Source: Planctomycetaceae bacterium
GTDB taxonomy: Bacteria; Planctomycetota; Planctomycetia; Pirellulales; Pirellulaceae
Direction of reading: 5' to 3'
Assembly: GCA_002709225.1 (NCBI GenBank)
Contig: PAQH01000108.1
Span: 1 to 61,336 of the forward strand
Length of the DNA stretch: 61,336 nucleotides
A model generated the notes under the pieces. It was given only the letters and a program-made list of their open reading frames with translations. It was not told the origin of the DNA and searched no databases. A program made the translations under genes and the position numbers. Below are positions 35,938 through 44,510 of this stretch, one piece after another (positions within the stretch are counted from its first letter, which is position 1; each line of letters opens with the position of its first letter).

Positions 35938-37200
35938 TCACGCCAGCAATTCATCAATCGGTGCCATTGCTGGGTCACCAATTGGGACAGGGTTGCCCGG
36001 TTTCTCATGCGGACGCGTGGTGTCCAAACCCAACGCCTGGAAATAGGTGTGGAAAAGGTGGCCTCCATCCACTTCGCGATCGGCGACTTCGGTACCCTGG
36101 TGGTTAGTCTTGCCGACGATCATTCCCGGTTTGATTCCACAGCCGCCTAAGGCCACCGAGAGGGAAGCTCCCCAATGGTCACGCCCATACATCCGGTTGA
36201 TCTTGGGAGTGCGGCCAAACTCGGACATGACAACGACCAGCGTGCTTTCCAGGAGACCACGCGCATGCAGATCGTCGAGGAGGGTGGCGAAGGGTTGGTC
36301 AAATTCGCCCAGTTGTTCCAAATGGAAGTTGAAATTTTCGGCATGCGTGTCATAGCCATGATGGGTGACCTTGACGCAGGTTACTCCCTGCTCAAGGAGA
36401 TTCCGCGCGAAGATGCAATTGCGGGCGAAGAAGTGGGTGCCGTAGCGTTCTAGGTCGCTGGCGGGTGGCTCTTTCTCAAAGAGCGAGCGACGTGACATAA
36501 GTTGTTGGGCTTGTTCAAAACTACCGTTATAGAGGTCGGTGCGGGCAGTTTGGCCACGTCGGGCCGCGCGTTGATTGAGGCGCAGCCGAAAAAGATTGCG
36601 GCGACGAAAACTGCCGGAAGTCACCGTTGGCAGACGGCGGATATTTTCCGGCGGCTGGACGCCTTCGAGTCGCAACTGGGCGTAACGTGGTCCCAGGAAA
36701 GCGTCCGTGTCATCGATCAATCCGCGGGTGGAAATGTGAATGTACCCCGGGAGTGGATTGCCAGTCGGGGCGAAATACTTGGCGGCCACGGCGCCGACAT
36801 AGGGGTAGCCTTCCTGGCGGCGGCCACGTTCCATGATCTTACGACCCACTCCGTGATCGTTGGTTTTCAGATTGACGCTGCGGACGAGCGAGAGATGGTG
36901 CATCCGCTGCGCTGTGTGGGGGAGGAGTTCACAGATTCTCATGCCGGGAACAGAGGTCTCGATGGCGCGAAACGGTCCCCCATACAGCGTGCCCGGCTTA
37001 GGATCCCATGACTCAAACTGGCTGACTCCACCTTGCAAGTAGATTTGTAGAATCCGCTTATGCCCACGTCGTAGATCCGCGTGCGGGGCTGAGGCGGCCA
37101 ACGCGGGCAACGCCAACGCGGCACTCATTCCCCCGGCGGTGAATCCCCGGCGAGAGATGACATGATCCAACCCGTTGCAACCCCGGTTCCGTCTCACCAT
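35938..37200 (-). CDS. DUF1501 protein (Tat-exported, HW-type, short)
   Basis: A 420-residue DUF1501 protein, the shortest in the window. The Tat-like segment is VISRRGFTAGGMSAALAL at about residues 14-31. Landmarks are LQGGVSQFESWDPKPG (GGVS in place of GGPS), THHGYDTHAENF (GYDTH in place of GGWDxH), MSEFGRTPKINRMYGRDHW and LGGCGIKPGMIVG (GGCG in place of AGGG). The C terminus IGDPAMAPIDELLA closes the usual domain. It is followed after 22 bp by the WD40 gene and preceded by a 141 bp gap after the giant propeller gene. It has no adjacent PSD1 gene of its own, but the Big2-DUF1549 gene is two genes further along the same strand. Confidence 0.93.
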   Translation of the reverse strand: MVRRNRGCNGLDHVISRRGFTAGGMSAALALPALAASAPHADLRRGHKRILQIYLQGGVSQFESWDPKPGTLYGGPFRAIETSVPGMRICELLPHTAQRMHHLSLVRSVNLKTNDHGVGRKIMERGRRQEGYPYVGAVAAKYFAPTGNPLPGYIHISTRGLIDDTDAFLGPRYAQLRLEGVQPPENIRRLPTVTSGSFRRRNLFRLRLNQRAARRGQTARTDLYNGSFEQAQQLMSRRSLFEKEPPASDLERYGTHFFARNCIFARNLLEQGVTCVKVTHHGYDTHAENFNFHLEQLGEFDQPFATLLDDLHARGLLESTLVVVMSEFGRTPKINRMYGRDHWGASLSVALGGCGIKPGMIVGKTNHQGTEVADREVDGGHLFHTYFQALGLDTTRPHEKPGNPVPIGDPAMAPIDELLA

Positions 37201-37341
37201 TTGAACCCTCGCGGTGTAGGAAGCCTTACCACGTTTGAGCGAAAGATCAGTCCAATCGTGCCTGCCAGTGGCCGATCGGATCCCACCTCGGGGCCGAGTT
37301 TAGCGTTGGAGGCACCTGCAAACAAGCGAAATGGACCAAAG

Positions 37342-40300
37342 CTAGTCGGGTGCAGGTGGGCTGGGCGTACGTATTACTTCGACGCCCGAAATCAGCGGTT
37401 TGCCGGTTTGTGGCTGTAAACGAATTTCCAGTGCGTCGCCAATGGCAATCCCAGTGAAGGAATACTGAGTTGGCTGGTCGGCGGGCCGCCCGGGGCCGAG
37501 GTGGACCGACTGCAGCACGCGTTTCCCCTGCAGATAGACGTCGAAAATGCTTTGCTCGCCGTGTGGGGGCTGCCGGTCTGAAAAGAAGAGCCGCACGCGG
37601 TGAGGCTCTACTGGTAACGGGGGAGGCGCATAGCGATCAGCGGTCACGACCAGTTGGACTCCAGTCCCCTTGGCCGCCGAGGACGCCAGTACGCTGCGGT
37701 TACCGGTGCCACGGATGAGGAAGGTTAACGCGTTCCCGGGCCGCCAGTCGGGATGCTGCAGAACCGGTCGCAGGATCTCCGCCAGGTCTGGAGTGCGTTG
37801 GGGCGCGGCGGCTTCAGCGACAGCATTCCACGCTGGGGGCTGCCATTTGACTTGTATGTCATGCAGGGAACGTTGGGAGAGATTGTGTGCTTTGCTGCTG
37901 AAAGGTGCTGGCTGGCCCGAGTTCTCAGTCTGGATGATCAGTTCGGCGGGTTCGGTGGCGATCTGGTCGGAAGTGAATTGCAGGTAGGCTTCACGAATCA
38001 CAGTCTCGGCTGCCAGCGGAATGTCCCCGAATCGCAGGCCGATGCGGTCGGCTGCAGAAGGGTCCCCCAGGGAGAGCGTCTGCTGACGTAGCGACACTAC
38101 CCCCTCGGCGTCTTCGTGGGCTTCGCCGTCAGGACCCGCGACAGGCGTCCCCGTCGCCAGGGTGTACGGGCCAGTCCAACGCATGCCGACGCGGACTTCC
38201 CGGGCATCGCTCAGGCCCGAGGCCAGCACCCAGGGATAGGCTTGGCCACGCTTGGTCGAGGAGTGTTGGCGGTAGTACTCGGGTTCACCCTCTACGGTAA
38301 TATCCAATGTGGCCGAGGGCCCCGCGACGGCAGGGTACTCCAGCCACAATTGGCCCTGTGGGTCACGACGATCTCCCGGGGCACCAAAATTGACTCCCAG
38401 GTGTTCGATGCGTTGCCGTGTGGACGCGGCATTCACGAGCGGGTGATTGGTCCAGACATCGACGTCGGGCATGTGGATCAGTGCTAGCGAGGTTTGGTTC
38501 TGGTACCCGCAGCTACAGGTCCTCGTATAGTCGGGTGCGTTGAGGACGCCGTTGGCAATTACGGGGTTGGCGGTGCAACCGGTTCGGAAGCCGCCGAAAT
38601 TCCCGGTGCCCGAGTCTCCCGTCAGGTCATAAAATCCTGCGGCGCCAGAACGAAAGGTCAGTAAATGTTCACTCGCGAGAATATTGTTACAGCCATAATT
38701 ACGGGTGATTTTCCAGGGGATTGGTTCGCCGGTTAACGGGTGTGGCATTTGTCGTTGTGCCCCCGTCTTGATATGGAAAGCGCCCGCGGATTCGCTGTAT
38801 GAGTTAACGTTGGTGACGATCCAGTCGTTGTGCAGGATGCAGGGACCCGTGTAAACCAGTTCCGGCTTGTGCCACTCGAGCGTTCCCTTGGCACCCGTAT
38901 AGACCGCCATCCCTTGACCGACCTCGACGCGCAGCCGGTCGCTCGCGGCGGCACCGCCCTGAAACAGGGCGTCATGCGTTTCACTGTAACCGAGCCAGCT
39001 GCCAAAGATGTGTTCCGTCGTCTGCCACTGGATCGCTCCGGTACGGTGGTCCAGGGCGACAATGCGGTAGGTCTCGGGGGCTGACTCGCCGCGGCGGCGC
39101 AGCGCGTCTTCCACCAGTGATGGGTTTTTGTCCAGGCAGTAAACCCGTCCCCCACCGGCGACAATGCCGTTATGCCAGAAACTGTGCCTGGCTGCGATTT
39201 GCCAGAGTAATTCGCCGCTGAAGCGATCAAACGCAATGAGGCCCATGCTGGCCGCTCGGTCGAGGCTTTGCGGGCCGAAGCCGGCAGCGTTTCCTGTCGG
39301 TATGGTTTGGCCGTCGAAGACCAGCTTCCGCCGCTCGCGATACTGTGCGAAACCAACACCGCCCAAGAGAACGTCCTGGTAGACGCCCAGGAACCCCCAC
39401 TGCAGGATCTCATCCTGGGGCCCGGCCGGCATGCGAATCTCGTTCAGAGTTGCCCCCGTTGCCGGGTCGAGTACCAGACAGCGGTCGTCTAACGCCAGGT
39501 ACAGGCGTTCCGGGGTGACTACATAGTTGGTTCCGCGCCCATTCGCACCCGGAATGTGCACCTGGTTGTAACTCGTGTCCAGCGGTGTGTCCTGGTAGGT
39601 GGAGTCGTAGAAGACGTCGTACGTGCCCAGGTTTTCGAAGTCTCGCTTCCAGAGCACACGCCCGGTGTACACGTCACGGGCGCTGAGACGGTTCATCCCT
39701 TGGATAAACAAACGCCCGTCGACGACCTGTTCGGGTGGACCGTGCCCATGGCGGGGTAATACGTCGTCATGGCGATTTCCTCCGAACCAGAGCACCCCCA
39801 GAGGCAACTTCACTCGAGCGTCATCTGACTTGATCGTATTGGCGATGTTTCCGTACTGGTGTGTCCAGTTGGCAGTCTGAGGAAGAGCGCCGACGCGGCA
39901 CACGACCACACCGTCAGGCGTGAGGGTGATGTCTGCCTGTTCGAGCTGCGCGCTGGCAACTCGCGTTGCCAGCGTTTGTTGGTTGTCTGGAGATAGCAGG
40001 TACAGGACGCCACCGTAGGGCCGTACGGAACGGTAGAGTTCCTGGAGGAGAGCAGGCGTACAGTGGGCGGCCAACGCCGGACCGACAAAGACCATGTTGG
40101 CGACGTACGAAGGGGCGCGGAAGGTGTTGGGATCGGAGTGATGGGCCGTGACACGGCCATAGACTCCGGCGGCATCAAGCTCTACGCGTAGCCGGGCGAC
40201 CCGCGCCGGCTCCCGATCGACCACCCCGAGTTGTTCGAATGGTGAGGATCGGACGAGTTCCGAGAGGGCAGGGTGGTCGGCGGCGCCAAACCAGAGTGCG

Positions 40301-41712
40301 TAACCTTCCGCCACGCCCGCTTCTAACAGACGTTGCTGTCGCGTGGGGTCTGGGGAGGTCGGGCGTGGCGGCGCCACGCTGGGGGAGGGGGCGGGAAGAC
40401 GAATTGGTTTCTCGTCGGTGGTAGCACCGTAGGCATGCAGTTTTCCACTGGCGGTGACGGCGAAGAGGGTACCGGAAGCGGCCAACAAGCGTTCAACCGG
40501 CTCGTCCGTTGGTTGGCGCCAGGTCACCTCGGCGGGGTGTGTCGACGTGGGTAAGCGGATCGCGGTCAACTCTTCCTGACCGGCCGCATAGAGGTGATCG
40601 CCGGCGCGGATCAGGTCGCCACTTGCATCCACGACGATCTCCCAGAGGAGCTGGTGCGCCGTGTCGAAGGCGCGGACGAGCCTGGCGTCATCTACGACCC
40701 CAGCTGTGTAAATTCGATCGGTTGTGAGGACGGGCTCCCCGGCCAGGAACTTCGTGGTGGCCCCGGTTTCCAGGACGCAGGCGCGTGTATCCTTTCCTCG
40801 GGTGTGGACGAAGAAATGCGTGTTGTTCGCGGCGACAAAAGACCCTCCTGTCCCTTTCCCAGCGGCGTTGATTTCAAAATAGCGAAAGCGTCCGTCTTTC
40901 CGATCGAAGGCGGCGGGAACGGATCTTCCGCCTGGCACCAGGAGCAGGTCTGGCGTGGCCACCAGTGCGCCTTGCGGTCCCACGCCAGCGAAAGAGGGAG
41001 CGCTGTGTGGCTGGACGACGTACTGGGAGCCAGTACGGTCGTTGCCCCACTGGAGGGCTCCAGTTTTTGCATCCAGGGCGTAGAGGAAGGTGCCCATGAA
41101 AGGCCAAATGCTGGCGCCAAAATAGACCGTCTGGTCTCGCAGTACCGGGCCGCCACGGGCTGGCCAGGCGGAGACCAGGCGACGGTTTCCGATCGCGTGC
41201 TGCGTGCCAGGCGCGGCGCGGAAACGCCACTCTAATGCTCCGTCCGTTGCCCGGACGCAGTACAGAAATCCGTCGTCGCTACAGAAGTAGACACGCTGGT
41301 CACCGGCCACGGGTGGCAGCCGAACCGGCGCTTCGGCGAAGACGGTCCAGATTTGCCTGCCAGTGTGAATGTCCAGGGCGATGACCTGGTCGCGGTCGTT
41401 GAGACTGAGAAACAGGCGGGGGCCCAGGACGATCGGTTCCAGCAAGCGGTCGTACGTCATTAGATCGCGATTCAGCGGATCCATCCAGGCTGGCTCGCGG
41501 GCCGGTAGTGAAGCCGTCCACTTTAATTGCGGCTGCGGTGGCAAGACTTCGTCACTGGCCGCAGTGCGTTGGGCGTCGTGACGCCACATCGGCCAATCGC
41601 CGGCCTGCAACAGGGAACAGACTCCCGGGAATGCCATCGCTGCGACCACCGCGAGTGGCGTGAAAGCAGGGGGGCGCTGCGAGTGGGCGGGTGTTATGAA
41701 GCGGAACAACAT
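37342..41712 (-). CDS. Giant exported double PQQ-propeller protein with an internal methyltransferase-like domain
   Basis: A protein of about 1456 residues. The ATG at 41712 has AAAGG about 6 nt upstream; an ATG at 41760 is an alternative. After a signal-like N terminus, WPMWRHDAQRTA opens a PQQ-like propeller (about 40-440; ALDIHTGRQIWTVF). Residues about 465-620 form a degenerate Rossmann/methyltransferase-like domain (YALWFGAADHP, LGVVDREPARVARLR, SVRPYGGVLYLLSP). A second propeller follows (about 625-1140; LSARDVYTGRVLWKRDF). The C-terminal part has a beta-sandwich near 1220-1370 (IGLRFGDIPLAAETVIREAY) and a malectin-like end (VRLFFSDRQPP, IFDVYLQGKRVLQSVHLG). No SAM-binding glycine loop is intact, so the inserted domain may not methylate. 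Function unknown. Confidence 0.85.
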   Translation of the reverse strand: MLFRFITPAHSQRPPAFTPLAVVAAMAFPGVCSLLQAGDWPMWRHDAQRTAASDEVLPPQPQLKWTASLPAREPAWMDPLNRDLMTYDRLLEPIVLGPRLFLSLNDRDQVIALDIHTGRQIWTVFAEAPVRLPPVAGDQRVYFCSDDGFLYCVRATDGALEWRFRAAPGTQHAIGNRRLVSAWPARGGPVLRDQTVYFGASIWPFMGTFLYALDAKTGALQWGNDRTGSQYVVQPHSAPSFAGVGPQGALVATPDLLLVPGGRSVPAAFDRKDGRFRYFEINAAGKGTGGSFVAANNTHFFVHTRGKDTRACVLETGATTKFLAGEPVLTTDRIYTAGVVDDARLVRAFDTAHQLLWEIVVDASGDLIRAGDHLYAAGQEELTAIRLPTSTHPAEVTWRQPTDEPVERLLAASGTLFAVTASGKLHAYGATTDEKPIRLPAPSPSVAPPRPTSPDPTRQQRLLEAGVAEGYALWFGAADHPALSELVRSSPFEQLGVVDREPARVARLRVELDAAGVYGRVTAHHSDPNTFRAPSYVANMVFVGPALAAHCTPALLQELYRSVRPYGGVLYLLSPDNQQTLATRVASAQLEQADITLTPDGVVVCRVGALPQTANWTHQYGNIANTIKSDDARVKLPLGVLWFGGNRHDDVLPRHGHGPPEQVVDGRLFIQGMNRLSARDVYTGRVLWKRDFENLGTYDVFYDSTYQDTPLDTSYNQVHIPGANGRGTNYVVTPERLYLALDDRCLVLDPATGATLNEIRMPAGPQDEILQWGFLGVYQDVLLGGVGFAQYRERRKLVFDGQTIPTGNAAGFGPQSLDRAASMGLIAFDRFSGELLWQIAARHSFWHNGIVAGGGRVYCLDKNPSLVEDALRRRGESAPETYRIVALDHRTGAIQWQTTEHIFGSWLGYSETHDALFQGGAAASDRLRVEVGQGMAVYTGAKGTLEWHKPELVYTGPCILHNDWIVTNVNSYSESAGAFHIKTGAQRQMPHPLTGEPIPWKITRNYGCNNILASEHLLTFRSGAAGFYDLTGDSGTGNFGGFRTGCTANPVIANGVLNAPDYTRTCSCGYQNQTSLALIHMPDVDVWTNHPLVNAASTRQRIEHLGVNFGAPGDRRDPQGQLWLEYPAVAGPSATLDITVEGEPEYYRQHSSTKRGQAYPWVLASGLSDAREVRVGMRWTGPYTLATGTPVAGPDGEAHEDAEGVVSLRQQTLSLGDPSAADRIGLRFGDIPLAAETVIREAYLQFTSDQIATEPAELIIQTENSGQPAPFSSKAHNLSQRSLHDIQVKWQPPAWNAVAEAAAPQRTPDLAEILRPVLQHPDWRPGNALTFLIRGTGNRSVLASSAAKGTGVQLVVTADRYAPPPLPVEPHRVRLFFSDRQPPHGEQSIFDVYLQGKRVLQSVHLGPGRPADQPTQYSFTGIAIGDALEIRLQPQTGKPLISGVEVIRTPSPPAPD

Positions 41713-42067
41713 GTAGACCTTTGCCAGGTAGTGTCGCTGCCGGGGTGAAAGCTGATGCATGACAGGGCCGACGCAGGCGCTGACCTGGGTTCGAACCGGT
41801 GCACACGCCGCAAATAGTACCGGAGAACTACCTGTCTGGCAAAAGGTTTCCTTGGGTAGGAGGCCGGTGCAGCAGAGTGAACAGTCGAGTGAATTCAGGC
41901 TGCCAGGCAGGGCCACCGCGTTTTGTGGCAGCGACAGGTCAGGCCAGGGGGGGCGTCGATGTGTTACAGTGGGCCCAAATTACAACGCGCCGAGTCTCCA
42001 GCTGGGTTCGCCAGAGGCGACATGGCTGGCGGAGGCGAGTTATTCACGACGAAACCGGGGAACAACG
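41713..42067. promoter_or_regulatory. Divergent intergenic region between the giant propeller gene and the amidohydrolase-aminotransferase gene
   Basis: About 355 bp without a convincing gene; it is the only gap above 300 bp in the window. An open frame on the plus strand runs through it into the downstream gene, but the encoded sequence is not protein-like and there is no suitable start. The region must contain the promoters of both flanking genes. A palindrome GGTTCGAACC at 41788-41797 resembles a tRNA T-loop, but no tRNA fold is present. I see no clear -35/-10 pair. Confidence 0.4.
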
Positions 42068-44449
42068 ATGGCAATAGAACGTCACGCACCGCGTCAGGAA
42101 CCGATCTCGGAACGCCGAAGGTTTCTCGACCCACAGTTCTTCGAGACCCGGGAGGGGGATCACGAATTGTATCGACGGACGATCGGTGGCTTTGTGCCGC
42201 CGGACGCGTTTGACGCACACGGCCACTGGTACGACTTGCGGCATCTGTTCAAATCCACCCCCGCCGATCTCCCGCTCGACCAGCCGTGTGTGGGATACCA
42301 GGCGATGGTGGACAGTATGCGTCGTTGGATGGGCGAACACCTGATTACCCGGGGGTTGTATTTCCCATTTCCCGCGGGCGATCTGGACTGTGAATCGGCA
42401 AACACGTTCCTGGCTGACGAACTTGCTTCCCAGCCGGCGAGTCGTGGCTTGATGATGATTCGTCCACAAGACGATCCTGACAGAGTTCTCGAGGTCCGTC
42501 GCCGAGCGGGATTTGCGGGATTCAAGGTTTATCACTTGTTTGCCGGGCGGACTGATACGCTGCAGGCGCAGCAGGGAGAATTCCTGCCGGAATGGGCCTG
42601 GGAGGCCGCGGACCGGGAGGGGTTGTGGATCACCATGCACATGGTCCTGGCCCGCGCGCTGAGCGACTCTCGCAATGCGCAGTACATTCGCGAACACTGC
42701 CTCCGCTACCCAGGAGCGCGTCTCGTATTGGCGCATGCGGCGCGCGGCTTTAACGCGGCCGATACGGTGGATGCGATTGACGAGGTCCGCGGACTGGACA
42801 ACGTATTTTTCGACACCTCGGCGATCTGCGAACCTGCCGCGCTGGAGGCGATTTTACGTGCCACGGGAACCACACGCCTGATGTACGGCAGCGACTTTCC
42901 AATTTCCGAGACGCGCGGTCGGCCAGTATCGCTGGCCAATGGGTTCATGTGGATCTACCCGCATAATGTTGACTGGGAGGGTTGGGAGCAGGGGGAGCCC
43001 AATCCGGTGGGACTGGAAGCACTGGTCGCGTTACGGCAGGCCTGTCGTACACTGGGCCTGCGAGACGGGGATATTGAGCGCATTTTCAGAGTCAATGCGG
43101 AGCAATTGCTGGGCGTAACGCCGGCGCCGGATGGAGAACAGGTGCAGCGTCAATATCAACGGGCCAAAGAACTGATCCCAGGTGGGACCCAACTGCTCTC
43201 GAAACGCCCGGAACTGTTCGCCCCGGGGCATTGGCCGGCCTACTACGAACAGGCGATTGGCTGCGAGGTGGTCGACACTGCGGGCAGGCGGTTTGTCGAC
43301 ATGACATCCAACGGAATTCTGGCCTGTATTCTGGGATTTGCGGATCCGGATGTGAACGCGGCCGTGATTCGCAGGGTTCATCTGGGATCGATGGCCACCC
43401 AACAGACCCACGATGAAGTCGAGTTGGCCACCAAGCTACTGGAGATTCACCCCTGGGCGGACATGGCGCGGTTTCCCCGGACCGGGGGCGAGTCGATGGC
43501 GGTGGCCGTCCGGATTGCACGGGCGGCGACCGGGCGCGACAAAGTGGCCATTTGCGGGTATCACGGCTGGCATGACTGGTATCTGGCGGCCAATCTGGGA
43601 GCCGGCGCGGATCCGTTAGCAGGGCACCTGTTGCCGGGGCTGGAGCCGGCTGGAGTGCCCGCCGGCTTGCGCGGTACGACGTTGCCATTCGCCTATAACC
43701 AGCTCAGCGAGTTGGAGGCGATGGTGGCGGCGCATGGGGATGACTTGGCTGCGATTGTGATGGAGCCGACTCGGCAAATCGACCCACAACCTGGGTTCCT
43801 GGAAGGTGTACGTGAACTGGCAACGCGGTGCGGTGCGTTATTGGTGTTTGATGAAATTTCGATTGGCTGGCGATTGTGCCTGGGTGGCGCCCACCGTTTG
43901 TTCGGAGTCGATCCCGATCTGGCGGTGTTTGCCAAGACAATTAGTAACGGTTTCGCCATGGGGGCGGTGATCGGAACCCAACGGGCCATGGATGCCGCGC
44001 AGTCCACTTTCGTTTCCAGTGCATACTGGACCGAAGCGATTGGCCCCGCGGCCGCGCTGGCGGCGGTGGGTAAGATGCAAAAACTGGACGTGCCGAAGCA
44101 CCTGGCCCGGATTGGTGGGCAGATGATCAACGGCTGGCGTGAACTGGGGAGTCGTCTGGGGGTGCCTGCGCGCGCCGGTGGGCGTGCGGAGATGGTAGCC
44201 CTAGGTTTCGACCATCCGCAGGAAGCGGAGTTGATGACGCTGTTTACGACCCGCATGCTCGATCGGGGCTATCTGGCCGGGGGTGGTTTTAATCCGACAA
44301 TGGCACATCAGCCGCGCCATGTTTCCGCCTGTTTGGATGCCGCGGGCGAGGTTTTTCCGGAGATTGGCGAGGCCATCACCCGCGGCGATGCGTTGCAACG
44401 GATTGGCGGGCAGGTCAAGCACGCGACATTTGCCCGGTTGACGGGATGA
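42068..44449 (+). CDS. Amidohydrolase - class III aminotransferase fusion protein
   Basis: A 793-residue two-domain protein. Residues about 35-340 are an Amidohydrolase_2 barrel with FDAHGHWYD (HxH at 51 and 53) and MYGSDFPIS near 274. Residues about 355-793 are a fold-type I class III aminotransferase related to glutamate-1-semialdehyde aminomutase. Visible features are RAKELIPGGTQLLSKRP, FPRTGGESMAVAVRIARA, GYHGWHDWYL, LVFDEISIGWR (PLP-contacting Asp) and FAKTISNGFAMGA with the Schiff-base Lys at about 623. The ATG at 42068 starts a sensible N terminus. Both halves keep their catalytic motifs, so it could hydrolyse and transaminate consecutive intermediates (inference). It heads an operon with the PSD1 and DUF1501 genes, with a 61 bp gap. 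No signal peptide. Confidence 0.88.
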   Translation: MAIERHAPRQEPISERRRFLDPQFFETREGDHELYRRTIGGFVPPDAFDAHGHWYDLRHLFKSTPADLPLDQPCVGYQAMVDSMRRWMGEHLITRGLYFPFPAGDLDCESANTFLADELASQPASRGLMMIRPQDDPDRVLEVRRRAGFAGFKVYHLFAGRTDTLQAQQGEFLPEWAWEAADREGLWITMHMVLARALSDSRNAQYIREHCLRYPGARLVLAHAARGFNAADTVDAIDEVRGLDNVFFDTSAICEPAALEAILRATGTTRLMYGSDFPISETRGRPVSLANGFMWIYPHNVDWEGWEQGEPNPVGLEALVALRQACRTLGLRDGDIERIFRVNAEQLLGVTPAPDGEQVQRQYQRAKELIPGGTQLLSKRPELFAPGHWPAYYEQAIGCEVVDTAGRRFVDMTSNGILACILGFADPDVNAAVIRRVHLGSMATQQTHDEVELATKLLEIHPWADMARFPRTGGESMAVAVRIARAATGRDKVAICGYHGWHDWYLAANLGAGADPLAGHLLPGLEPAGVPAGLRGTTLPFAYNQLSELEAMVAAHGDDLAAIVMEPTRQIDPQPGFLEGVRELATRCGALLVFDEISIGWRLCLGGAHRLFGVDPDLAVFAKTISNGFAMGAVIGTQRAMDAAQSTFVSSAYWTEAIGPAAALAAVGKMQKLDVPKHLARIGGQMINGWRELGSRLGVPARAGGRAEMVALGFDHPQEAELMTLFTTRMLDRGYLAGGGFNPTMAHQPRHVSACLDAAGEVFPEIGEAITRGDALQRIGGQVKHATFARLTG

Positions 44450-44510
44450 GGATGGCCGTGCTGGGGGCTGACCTCCTCGCGCTGGGACGAAATGTGTTAG
44501 TATTGCACGT

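Noticed and set aside
41788..41797. GGTTCGAACC, resembling a tRNA T-loop
   Set aside because: The flanking bases do not form a 5-bp T-stem, and no acceptor, D- or anticodon arm can be placed around it on either strand.
41759..42067. In-frame N-terminal extension of the amidohydrolase-aminotransferase gene
   Set aside because: The extension has no family-like sequence and overlaps the start region of the divergent propeller gene; the ATG at 42068 begins the recognisable domain.
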